From VRUE01 sp035554595 (lineage in GTDB: Bacteria; Actinomycetota; Thermoleophilia; Solirubrobacterales; 70-9): 21,102 nt of DNA. The stretch lies in contig DATMIH010000224.1 in the NCBI GenBank assembly GCA_035554595.1, positions 1 to 21,102 on the forward strand, written 5' to 3'. The position numbers and the translations under genes are program-made. Within the stretch, counting starts at the first letter, position 1. Each line of letters starts with the position of its first letter. The notes below the pieces were generated by a model that did no database searches, had not been told where the DNA came from, and worked only from the letters and a program-made list of their open reading frames with translations. Positions 7,459-14,171 of the stretch are shown in pieces.

Positions 7459-7541
7459 GACGCGATGTAGAGCATCGCGGCTACGAAGCAGAGGGCGAAG
7501 ATCGCCGCGACGATGCCACCGGCCACCAGGCCGGCGCTCAT
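7455..7541 (-). CDS. 28-residue single-helix membrane peptide
   Basis: A short frame: ATG at 7541, 28 codons, TGA at 7457-7455. The product starts MSAGLVAGGIVAAIF and ends MLYIAS. It is almost wholly hydrophobic (Ala, Gly, Val, Ile, Leu, Phe), consistent with one membrane helix and no signal cleavage site. Its TGA overlaps the GTG of the subunit-IV-like gene, and it starts 37 nt after ctaB. The position and overlap favour a real gene. Tiny single-helix subunits are known in heme-copper oxidases, for example subunit IIa of the Thermus ba3 enzyme. No sequence similarity to those is claimed. An AAGAG 6 nt upstream could be a weak ribosome binding site. Confidence 0.6.
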   Translation of the reverse strand: MSAGLVAGGIVAAIFALCFVAAMLYIAS

Positions 7542-7578
7542 GTTCGCTCTTGCGGTCTCGCGATCCACGCCCGGATTT

Positions 7579-8481
7579 TTACCCGATCAGCCGGTCGAGC
7601 GGCATCGCGATGAAGAGCAGTGCCAGGTAGGCGAGCGAGTAGAGGTAGGTGCGCAGGGCCCAGCGACGATCTGCGCTGCGCAGCAGGCGCACGGCGCAGT
7701 AGATGAAGCCGGCGCCGAGGGTCATCGAGGCAATCAGGTACTCGACGTTGAAGCCGCCGGCACAGAAGGGCAGCTGGGTGACCGCGTAGAGCAGGATCGT
7801 GTAGAGCAGGATCTGGCGCCGGGTCTCGTCCTCGCCGCGGACGACTGGCAGCATCGGGATGTTGGCCTTGGCGTACTCGTCCTTCATCAGCAGCGAGAGC
7901 GCCCAGAAGTGCGGCGGAGTCCAGAAGAAGACGATCGCGAAGAGGAAGAGGGCGGTGCCGTTGAGGCCGCCGGTGACGGCCGCCCAGGCGACCAAGGGGG
8001 GCACGGCGCCTGCGGCGCCGCCGATCACGATGTTCTGCGGGGTCGAGCGCTTGAGCCAGAGCGTGTAGACGAAGACGTAGCCGAAGAGGCCCGAGATCGA
8101 GAGCGCCGCCGCCAACGGGTTGACGGCGAGCGCCAGCAGGGTGAATGAGGCGCAGCCGAGCAGGGCGCCGAAGCTGATCGCCGCGCGCGGCGAGATCCGC
8201 CCGCTGGCGACCGGGCGGTCGGCGGTGCGAGTCATGATCCGGTCGATGTCGCGGTCGACCGCGTGGTTGATCGCGCCGGCGCCACCGGCCGAGAGGGCGC
8301 CGCCAAGGCAGGTGAGGAAGACGAGGCCGATCGAGGGGTCCCCGGCCACGTACATAGTCGTGATCGTGGTCAGGAGCAGCAGCGACTGCACCTTCGGCTT
8401 GGTCAGGGTGGCGTAGTCGCGCAGGACGCCGAAGACAGCGGGGCGCTGCGCGACGACCGCGGATTCGGCGCCGCCACTCAC
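7579..8481 (-). CDS. ctaB: Protoheme IX farnesyltransferase (heme O synthase)
   Basis: Adds a farnesyl group to heme B to make heme O, the substrate of CtaA. 300 residues from a GTG start, with about nine predicted helices. The prenyl-diphosphate binding motif is N72-H-A-V-D76-R-D78-I-D80 followed by RIMTRTADRPVASG. A second family signature is FFWTPPHFWALSLLMKDEYA and IPMLPVVRG. It is encoded 70 nt downstream of the second subunit I gene on the same strand and upstream of the two small membrane genes. Its placement with the degenerate subunit pair rather than with the functional ctaC-D-E operon is notable. Confidence 0.95.
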   Translation of the reverse strand: MSGGAESAVVAQRPAVFGVLRDYATLTKPKVQSLLLLTTITTMYVAGDPSIGLVFLTCLGGALSAGGAGAINHAVDRDIDRIMTRTADRPVASGRISPRAAISFGALLGCASFTLLALAVNPLAAALSISGLFGYVFVYTLWLKRSTPQNIVIGGAAGAVPPLVAWAAVTGGLNGTALFLFAIVFFWTPPHFWALSLLMKDEYAKANIPMLPVVRGEDETRRQILLYTILLYAVTQLPFCAGGFNVEYLIASMTLGAGFIYCAVRLLRSADRRWALRTYLYSLAYLALLFIAMPLDRLIG

Positions 8482-8493
8482 GACTGTTCACGC

Positions 8494-8510
8494 TTCGCGC
8501 GCTGCGCGAA
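8494..8510. repeat. Inverted repeat between ctaD2 and ctaB
   Basis: Perfect 7-bp arms TTCGCGC (8494-8500) and GCGCGAA (8504-8510) around a 3-nt loop, in the 70-nt gap between the second subunit I gene and ctaB. A similar string CACGCTT-GCGCGCTCCGCG follows from 8523, making an imperfect direct repeat with 8489-8508. It could be an mRNA processing or attenuation element, or an extragenic repeat. There is no T run. Confidence 0.45.
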
Positions 8511-8551
8511 GAACCAGATATGCACGCTTGCGCGCTCCGCGCTCACAGCGC

Positions 8552-10231
8552 TCAGGCTACCGGCTGGGACTCGCGAGCCGCCTCTTTGGCGGCGCGGCTG
8601 CTGCGATGGGCGATTGCCTCGCGGATGTCGCGCATCGGCCTGTCGCTGCGCACGTCGGGCAGCACGTCGAAGTTATGCGGCTCCGGCGGGGAGAGGGCGA
8701 ACCACTCGAGTGAGTTGCCGCCCCAGTGGTCGTGGCCGGCGCGAGCGCCGTTGCCGAGGCTCGCGATCGCGTTGACCAGAGTCAGGATGATCCCGATCGC
8801 GAGCACGAAGGCGCCAATCGAGGCGATCAGGTTCTCGGTGCTGACCCCGGCGCCGCTGAAGTACTTGTAGGCGTCGGCAACCTGGCCGTGGTCGCCACCA
8901 GAGATGAAGAGCGGCACGAAGGTGAGCAGCATGCCGGCGACCAGCGTCCAGAACGAGGCGCGGCCAAGGAACTCGCCCATCGTGCGGCCGCTCAGCTTCG
9001 GGAACCAGTAGTGGAGGGCGGCGAAGCCACCGAAGACGGCGCCGCCGACCAGGGCGAAGTGGGTGGCTGCGGTGGCGTCAGTGGTGTTGTGCAGGCGCCA
9101 GGCGACGGCGACCATCGAGTGCGAGATCTCGGCACCGAGGCCAATCGAGATCATCGAGACGGCGCCGGCGGCGAAGAGCAGCGGCGCCCGCATTCGCAGG
9201 GTGCCGCCGACCATCGTCGCGATCAGGTTGAAGACGATCAGGCCGAAGGGCACGATCAGCGCCAGCGACATGATCATCGCGAAGTACATCCAGCCGATTC
9301 CGATCGGGGCGGTGAGCATGTTCTGCATCCAGGCGAGGGTGCCGATCACCGCGATCGCCAGCAGCGAGCCGGTGACCGCGTTGCGGTTGAAGAGGGGCTT
9401 GCGGGCGAAGACCGGGACGATCTCGGCGATCGCGGCCAGCGCCGTGATCAGGATCAGCATGTAGGTGCCGGTGTAGAAGATCCAGCTCATGTGCGCCCAG
9501 AGCAGCGGGGCGCCGCCGGAGCCGTCGGCGAAGAAGATGCCGTCGAAGTTGCGATCGATCAGCAGCATCGTGATCGCCGCCAGCATCACCGTGCCGACCA
9601 CGATCAGCAGCCAGGAGGAGACCGCCGCCGCCCAGGCGAACACGGGCACCCGCCGCCAGGCCATGCCCGGGGCGCGCATGCGGCGTAGGGTCGCCACCAG
9701 GTTGATCGCGATCAAGACGAAGCCCAGCGTCGCCAGCCCGCTCGATACGGCCCAAGCGTCGACCCCGTTGTTGGGCAGGAAGGCCAGCTCGGAGAGCGGC
9801 GCCAGCGGGTTGACGCCGGCCTCGGAGGGGGTGAAGAGGAAACCGGCGTAGAGGACCGTGGCGCCGGCGATGTAGAGCCAGAGGCCGACCTGGCCGAGGC
9901 GCGGCAGGGCGGTGCCGCGGGCGCCTACCTGCAGCGGCGCCAGGTAGTAGTAGAGGCCGAGGCAGAGCGGCAGGGCGAAGAGGAAGATCGCCGTCGCCCC
10001 GTAGAGCGAGAGCATGCGATTGAAAGTGACCGGGGTCAGCAGGCTGTTTTCCGGTATCGCCAGCTGCAGCCGCATCAGCAGGAACTCGACCAGGGCGATG
10101 AAGAGGAAGCCGAGGGCGGCGCCGATCATCACCCGGCCGACGTCCTTGTGATCGGCGCTGGTGACGACCTCGATCCAGTGCGGGCGGCGACGGGGGAAGC
10201 CGTCGACGACGACCTCGGGGTTGACACTCAC
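8552..10231 (-). CDS. Heme-copper oxidase subunit I-like protein lacking the metal ligands
   Basis: 559 residues with the length and about twelve helices of a subunit I. It starts at GTG 10231, overlapping the upstream stop (GTGA); the frame is open further but no domain lies there. Family landmarks include SADHKDVGR (25-33), RMRAPGMAWRRVPVFAWA, W250, ARKP (276-279), HYWFPKLSGR and FLGRASFW. An ungapped hand alignment with the CtaD at 615-2519 gives these losses: heme a His to Y77, CuB His to T254, cross-link Tyr to M258, CuB His-His to Q303-N304, heme a3 His to A389, D-channel Asp to G106, K-channel Lys to I332. Only H391 of the six metal-ligand His remains. It cannot be a normal O2 reductase. 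The frame is intact, which argues for a retained non-catalytic role, unknown at present. Confidence 0.88.
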   Translation of the reverse strand: MSVNPEVVVDGFPRRRPHWIEVVTSADHKDVGRVMIGAALGFLFIALVEFLLMRLQLAIPENSLLTPVTFNRMLSLYGATAIFLFALPLCLGLYYYLAPLQVGARGTALPRLGQVGLWLYIAGATVLYAGFLFTPSEAGVNPLAPLSELAFLPNNGVDAWAVSSGLATLGFVLIAINLVATLRRMRAPGMAWRRVPVFAWAAAVSSWLLIVVGTVMLAAITMLLIDRNFDGIFFADGSGGAPLLWAHMSWIFYTGTYMLILITALAAIAEIVPVFARKPLFNRNAVTGSLLAIAVIGTLAWMQNMLTAPIGIGWMYFAMIMSLALIVPFGLIVFNLIATMVGGTLRMRAPLLFAAGAVSMISIGLGAEISHSMVAVAWRLHNTTDATAATHFALVGGAVFGGFAALHYWFPKLSGRTMGEFLGRASFWTLVAGMLLTFVPLFISGGDHGQVADAYKYFSGAGVSTENLIASIGAFVLAIGIILTLVNAIASLGNGARAGHDHWGGNSLEWFALSPPEPHNFDVLPDVRSDRPMRDIREAIAHRSSRAAKEAARESQPVA

Positions 10232-10926
10232 GGCACTTCTCCCTTTTCGATCAGGCCCACGACGCGATCCTGGGCCGCCTGTATGTCGGCTTTCTGCTGT
10301 TTGACGAAGGCTTCGTATTCGGCCGGAGAGACGACGTCGACCTCGGTCCGCATCGCCGCGTAGGCCTGGCCCGAGAAGGTTGCCGACTGGCCGTCGAAGG
10401 TCCCTTCCTCGTCGGCGCGGAAGACGACGTGGTTGGTCTTGCCGGGCACGGCGTCGCGCTTGGGGGCCAGTTCCGGCACGTCCCAGGTGTGGATCACGTC
10501 GGTCGAGATCAGATCGAGTTCGACCGTGGTGTCGACCGGCACGACCAGCTTGTAATAGGAGAAGGCGCCGTTGGGGTAGTCGTAGCGCCAGAGCCACTGC
10601 TGGCCGGTTGTTTCGATCTTTAGCGGAGCTGACTTGGCCGAGGCAAGGCCGGCCGAGCCGGTGGTCGGTATCTCGCGTGCCTTGTCGGTGAAGATGAGGC
10701 TGAGCACAAGGACGATGGCGGCGAAGCCGGTGAGCACGGCGCCGACCCGGAGTTGGGTGCCACGGCCGCCGCGAATCTGGCGCGGCTCATCGCCGCGCTC
10801 GCTGCGGTAGCGCCGCAGCGCGTAGATCAGCGCGCCGTTGATCGCGACGATGACGATCGCCGCGGCGACGAAGCCAATCCAAAGCAGAGTGTCGATCTGG
10901 TCAGTGCCAGGAGAGTGGGGCGCCAA
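10228..10926 (-). CDS. Oxidase subunit II-like protein without a CuA site
   Basis: 232 residues with the subunit II layout: two N-terminal helices (about 12-37 and 60-80) and an extracytoplasmic cupredoxin domain containing GQQWLWRYDYP (109-118) and DVIHTWDVPEL (143-153). Aligned without gaps to the CtaC at 2-601 from GTY/GTF onward, both CuA cysteines are serine (S181, S185), the glutamate is T183 and the second histidine is Y189. H146 and M192 remain. CuA cannot form. The start is a TTG at 10926: a TAG lies five codons upstream in frame and no ATG or GTG fits, so start confidence is moderate. It overlaps the subunit I-like gene by GTGA, so the pair is co-translated, and no subunit III follows. 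Confidence 0.88.
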   Translation of the reverse strand: MAPHSPGTDQIDTLLWIGFVAAAIVIVAINGALIYALRRYRSERGDEPRQIRGGRGTQLRVGAVLTGFAAIVLVLSLIFTDKAREIPTTGSAGLASAKSAPLKIETTGQQWLWRYDYPNGAFSYYKLVVPVDTTVELDLISTDVIHTWDVPELAPKRDAVPGKTNHVVFRADEEGTFDGQSATFSGQAYAAMRTEVDVVSPAEYEAFVKQQKADIQAAQDRVVGLIEKGEVP

Positions 10927-10935
10927 AGCGCGGCC

Positions 10936-10941
10936 ATTCTA
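10936..10941 (-). promoter_or_regulatory. Candidate -10 element of the degenerate subunit II gene
   Basis: TAGAAT on the minus strand, 9 nt before the TTG start. Transcription from it would give an almost leaderless mRNA. No clear -35 was seen. Confidence 0.35.
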
Positions 10942-10955
10942 ATCACGCGGGTCGG

Positions 10956-10988
10956 CGCGGCGCGGTCCCCGCTCTCGCGGCGCGGTCC
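10956..10988. repeat. 13-bp direct repeat in the divergent promoter region
   Basis: CGCGGCGCGGTCC occurs at 10956-10968 and again at 10976-10988, exactly 20 bp apart, about two helical turns. Both copies lie between the candidate -10 elements of the divergent subunit II-like gene and the PAP2 gene, the usual place for an operator. The strings are very GC-rich, so chance is possible. Confidence 0.45.
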
Positions 10989-11001
10989 GGGAACGTGCTC
11001 C

Positions 11002-11007
11002 TATACT
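11002..11007 (+). promoter_or_regulatory. Candidate -10 element of the PAP2-family gene
   Basis: TATACT, 10 nt before the ATG at 11018. It stands out in a GC-rich stretch and implies a very short leader. Confidence 0.4.
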
Positions 11008-11017
11008 CGCCGACCTG

Positions 11018-11962
11018 ATGAAGGCGCGATCGCGGCCATCTCCGGCGCTTCGCCTCGCCGTACGTGCCGGAGCAGCGGGTGCTGTGGCGGCCGCGGTGGC
11101 CGTGCCGCTGCTGCGCAAGCGGCTGCGAGTGCCCACTCCGGTGACCATCGCGGCCTGCGCCGGAGGTCCGCTGGCGGTCGCGGTTCTCGCGCCCCGCTCG
11201 CGCAAACGCGACGTGGTGCTGTACGCGATGCAGATGTGGGCCTTCATCATGGTCCACGAGCTTCCCTACGACGATCCGCAGAAGCTGGAGGCGCGGCTGC
11301 GCAGCCGCTACCCGATCATCACCGACCGCGTGCTCGGCCTCGGGCGCCTGCCCAACGCCCGCCTGCAGCGGGGGATGGCGCGCCTGCGCCGCGTCGGCAC
11401 CGTCAATCGCATCCTCACCTGGGCGCACTGGCTGTGGTTCTTCGAGCCGTATCTCGCCCTGGCCTGGATCCTCTGGCGCCACCCCGAGCGCTTCCCGCGC
11501 GCCGCCCGCCAGATGGCCGCGGTCTTCGACCTCGGTTGCATCGCCTACTTCGTGATCCCGACCTCGCCGCCGTGGTGGGCATCCGAGCAGGAGCTGACCG
11601 GCGAGAAGGTGGAGCGGATCATGATCGGCGTCGGCGAAGACACCTGGGGCTCGGCCTGGCCGAAGATGTACAACGCGCTCGGCGGCAACCCCTGGGCGGC
11701 GATGCCCTCTCTGCACTTCGCCACCTCGGCGATGGCGGCGATTCAGCTCACTGAGGCGGGCCCGGTCGAGGGTGCGGTTGGCTGGATGTACTCGCTGACG
11801 CTCGGCTTCGCCCTCGTCTACCTCGGCGAGCACTACGTCACCGATCTGCTCGCCGGCGCCGGTCTCGTCGCCGCGGTGCGCCGCGGCGAGCCGCTCGCCG
11901 AACCGGCGGTGCTGGAGATCAATCGTGGCTTGCAGCGCTTGGAGCGCCTCGCCAACGGGTAG
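11018..11962 (+). CDS. PAP2-superfamily membrane protein (phosphatase or phospho-head-group transferase)
   Basis: 314 residues with several predicted helices. The PAP2 catalytic motifs are AMPSLHFATS (H233) and YLGEHYVTDLLAG (H272 and D276), as in lipid phosphate phosphatases and inositol phosphorylceramide synthase-like enzymes. An upstream FVIPTSPPWWAS string (178-189) is shared, as I recall, with the AUR1-like branch. The N-terminal 60 residues are basic with hydrophobic stretches. The ATG at 11018 follows a TATACT box. A flippase-like gene starts 10 nt downstream, so the two probably act together in envelope lipid or glycolipid metabolism. The substrate cannot be told from sequence. Confidence 0.82.
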   Translation: MKARSRPSPALRLAVRAGAAGAVAAAVAVPLLRKRLRVPTPVTIAACAGGPLAVAVLAPRSRKRDVVLYAMQMWAFIMVHELPYDDPQKLEARLRSRYPIITDRVLGLGRLPNARLQRGMARLRRVGTVNRILTWAHWLWFFEPYLALAWILWRHPERFPRAARQMAAVFDLGCIAYFVIPTSPPWWASEQELTGEKVERIMIGVGEDTWGSAWPKMYNALGGNPWAAMPSLHFATSAMAAIQLTEAGPVEGAVGWMYSLTLGFALVYLGEHYVTDLLAGAGLVAAVRRGEPLAEPAVLEINRGLQRLERLANG

Positions 11963-11972
11963 TTTCTAATGA

Positions 11973-13100
11973 GTGTCTCCTGAAGGTCCGGTGAACGGCG
12001 ACCACACCGCCGAACTGCCGATCTTCACGCGGCGGCGACTGATCCAGACAGCGGTCGTGGTTGTCGCGTTGCTGGTCGGGATCTACTTCCTCTTCCCGAA
12101 GCTGGTCGGGTTGAGCAACGCCCTGGGCAAGCTCGACGACGCCGATCCGCTCTGGATCGCGATCGCGATCGGCTTCAACGTCGTCGCTTTCGTCACCTAC
12201 ATCGCCCTCTTTAAGGCGGTCGTCGGCGGCAACGTGCTGCGCTTCACCTGGCTCGAGACGTATGAGATCAACATGGCCGGCCTGGCGGCGACGCTGCTCT
12301 TCTCGGCTGCCGGGGCGGGGGGGATCGTGCTCACCTTCTGGGCGCTGCGCAAGGCAGGGATGGCGCGGCACGAAGTGGCGCGGCGCATGGTCGCCTTCCT
12401 CACCCTCCACTACGCCTTCTATCCGCTGGCCCTGATCCTCTTCGGCGTGCTGCTGCGCACCGGCGTGCTCAGCGGCAAGGACTCGATCGAGCTGACGATC
12501 GTGCCGGCTGGCGTCGCCGGCATGCTGCTCGCCCTCGGGCTGCTCTTCGCCCTGGTCCCGCCCGACCTCGGTCCCAAGATCGCCCGCTTCGTGCACGGCA
12601 AACGCGGTCAGGAGATCGCCAGGAAAATCGCCAAAGTGCCGGCGGTCTTCGCCGAGGGGTTTCGCTTCGCGATCAGCCTCTTCACCCACCCGCGTCAGGG
12701 CGGCCTGGCCGTGCTCGGCGCCGCCGGCTTCTGGGCCGCCAACATCGGCATCCTCTGGGCCTCCTTCCACGCCTTCGGCGTTCACGTGCCGCTCGCCGTG
12801 GTCGTCCAGGGCTTCTTCCTCGGCATGGTCGCCAACTTGATTCCGTTCGCTCCTGCCGGGGTGGGGGCCGTCGACGCGGGAATGATCGGCGCCTTCGTCC
12901 TCTTCGGTGTCCCCGAGACGACCGTCTTCCCGGCGATCCTGGTCTATCGCTTGATTGCCTTCTGGATGCCGATTCCCTTTGGTGTCGCCGCCTTCTTCCA
13001 GCTCCGCAACCGGGTCCAGCACTGGGAAACCGAGGGACTGCCGATCGACCGCACGCCGCCTGCAGAGCTTGCCGGAGAGGTCAGCGGGGGAGTACTATAA
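11973..13100 (+). CDS. Flippase-like integral membrane protein (UPF0104/lysylphosphatidylglycerol synthase TM family)
   Basis: 375 residues from GTG 11973; a second in-frame GTG at 11991 is an equally possible start. About eight predicted helices. The pattern is that of the LPG_synthase_TM (PF03706) group: LLFSAAGAGGIVLTFWALRKAGM after the third or fourth helix, and FFLGMVANLIPFAPAGVGAVDAGMIGA near the end, with the conserved P-x-G-x-G-x-x-(D/E). Members include the membrane part of MprF and many proteins of unknown substrate in actinobacteria. The catalytic aminoacyl-transferase domain of MprF is absent. The 10-nt gap to the PAP2 gene suggests one operon. Confidence 0.82.
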   Translation: MSPEGPVNGDHTAELPIFTRRRLIQTAVVVVALLVGIYFLFPKLVGLSNALGKLDDADPLWIAIAIGFNVVAFVTYIALFKAVVGGNVLRFTWLETYEINMAGLAATLLFSAAGAGGIVLTFWALRKAGMARHEVARRMVAFLTLHYAFYPLALILFGVLLRTGVLSGKDSIELTIVPAGVAGMLLALGLLFALVPPDLGPKIARFVHGKRGQEIARKIAKVPAVFAEGFRFAISLFTHPRQGGLAVLGAAGFWAANIGILWASFHAFGVHVPLAVVVQGFFLGMVANLIPFAPAGVGAVDAGMIGAFVLFGVPETTVFPAILVYRLIAFWMPIPFGVAAFFQLRNRVQHWETEGLPIDRTPPAELAGEVSGGVL

Positions 13101-13124
13101 AAAGTGAAGTATTGGCAACGCCAT

Positions 13125-13130
13125 TAGACT
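13125..13130 (+). promoter_or_regulatory. Candidate -10 element of trxB
   Basis: TAGACT, 9 nt before the ATG at 13140, with a GAGG at 13132-13135 that may be the ribosome binding site. No -35 was recognised. Confidence 0.35.
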
Positions 13131-13139
13131 TGAGGCGAC

Positions 13140-14150
13140 ATGACAGAGACAAAGAAGGTCGAGAACGTGATCATCGTCGGCGGTGGGCCGGCCGGCTACA
13201 CGGCTGCGCTTTACACCGCCCGCGCCAACCTTGAGCCGCTCGTTTTCGAGGGCTTCCAGTGGGGCGGGCAGCTGCAGAACACGACCGACGTCGAGAACTA
13301 CCCCGGCTACCCCGGCGGGATCATGGGGCCGGAGATGATGAACGAGTTCCGTGCTCAGGCCGAGCGCTTTGGAACCCGTTTCGTCACCGACGATGTCGAC
13401 CGGGTCGAGCTCTCCGACGGCGGCGTCCAGAAGGTCTTCCTCGGCGACGAGGAGTACCAGGCAAAAGCCGTGATTCTGGCGATGGGGGCGGAGCCGCAGC
13501 GGCTCGGCATCCCCGGCGAGCGCGAGCTCAGCGGTTGCGGCGTATCGACCTGCGGCGTCTGCGACGGGGCCTTCTTCAAAGACCAGAAGGTGATCGTGAT
13601 CGGCGGTGGCGACTCGGCGATGGAGGACTCGATCTTCATCTCCAAGTACGCCAGCGAGCTGACCGTGGTCAACCGCCGCGAGGATTTCCGCGCTTCGAAG
13701 ATCATGTTCGAGCGGGCCAAGGAGCAGGGCAACATCAGCTTCAAGACCCCCTACGTGGCGGAGGAGTTCGTCGCCAGCGACAAGGGCCGCCTCGACCACG
13801 TGCGCCTGCGCAACGTCGAGACGGACGAGACCGAGGATGTTCAGACTGACGGTGCCTTCATCGCGATCGGCCACATCCCCCGCTCAGAGGTGGTCACCGG
13901 CCAGGTCGACACCGATGAGAACGGCTACATCCTCACCGAGGGCGACTCGACCCGCACCAACCTGGCGGGGGTCTTCGCCGTCGGCGACGTCGTCGACCAC
14001 ATCTACCGCCAGGCGGTTACCGCTGCCGGCAGCGGCTGCAAGGGCGCCCTCGACGCCGAGTGGTACCTGCGCGACACGCCACCCTCACCCGAGGCCCACT
14101 GGCTTCCGGGCGGCGAGCCCATCGAGGTCGCGCCGACGCCTGGTTCTTAG
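13140..14150 (+). CDS. trxB: Thioredoxin reductase
   Basis: FAD- and NADPH-dependent enzyme that reduces thioredoxin in the cytoplasm. 336 residues. The FAD motif GGGPAG lies at 14-19. The redox-active pair is C138-G-V-C141 followed by DGAFF, where E. coli TrxB has C-A-T-C. The NADPH motif GGGDSA lies at 155-160, with the phosphate-binding NRREDFRAS at 178-186. The C-terminal FAD motif FAVGDVVDHIYRQAVTAAGSG is complete. About 25 residues extend past the usual end (EAHWLPGGEPIEVAP). No thioredoxin gene is adjacent. The gene converges with the toxin gene, with one base between the stops. A low-temperature or ferredoxin-type reductase is less likely because the NADPH motifs are intact. Confidence 0.93.
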   Translation: MTETKKVENVIIVGGGPAGYTAALYTARANLEPLVFEGFQWGGQLQNTTDVENYPGYPGGIMGPEMMNEFRAQAERFGTRFVTDDVDRVELSDGGVQKVFLGDEEYQAKAVILAMGAEPQRLGIPGERELSGCGVSTCGVCDGAFFKDQKVIVIGGGDSAMEDSIFISKYASELTVVNRREDFRASKIMFERAKEQGNISFKTPYVAEEFVASDKGRLDHVRLRNVETDETEDVQTDGAFIAIGHIPRSEVVTGQVDTDENGYILTEGDSTRTNLAGVFAVGDVVDHIYRQAVTAAGSGCKGALDAEWYLRDTPPSPEAHWLPGGEPIEVAPTPGS

Positions 14151-14171
14151 TTCAGACGTCGAGCGTCTGAA
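14151..14171. terminator. Hairpin shared by convergent trxB and vapC ends
   Basis: Perfect 8-bp arms TTCAGACG (14151-14158) and CGTCTGAA (14164-14171) with loop TCGAG, directly after the trxB stop and covering the last codons of the toxin gene. It has no T run, so it would be a U-less actinobacterial-style terminator. It would work in both directions. Confidence 0.6.

Noticed and set aside
8552..10231. Sequencing error or pseudogene as explanation of the missing ligands
   Set aside because: The losses are spread over four helices in one unbroken frame with family landmarks kept in register. The partner subunit shows parallel losses; isolated base errors would not do this.
8552..10231. Nitric oxide reductase (NorB-like) assignment
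   Set aside because: NOR proteins keep the three active-site metal histidines and the heme histidines; these are absent here.
10232..10597. N-terminal extension of the degenerate subunit I upstream of GTG 10231
   Set aside because: The extra residues are Arg-rich and overlap the subunit II-like gene in another frame; the GTGA junction gives a natural start.
10228..10926. Ordinary quinol oxidase subunit II
   Set aside because: Lack of CuA alone would fit, but the co-translated subunit I has no catalytic centre, so a working quinol oxidase is not supported.
11919..13022. 367-codon frame opposite the flippase-like gene
   Set aside because: Extremely rich in charged residues and Gln/His, no domain, and shadows a clear membrane protein.
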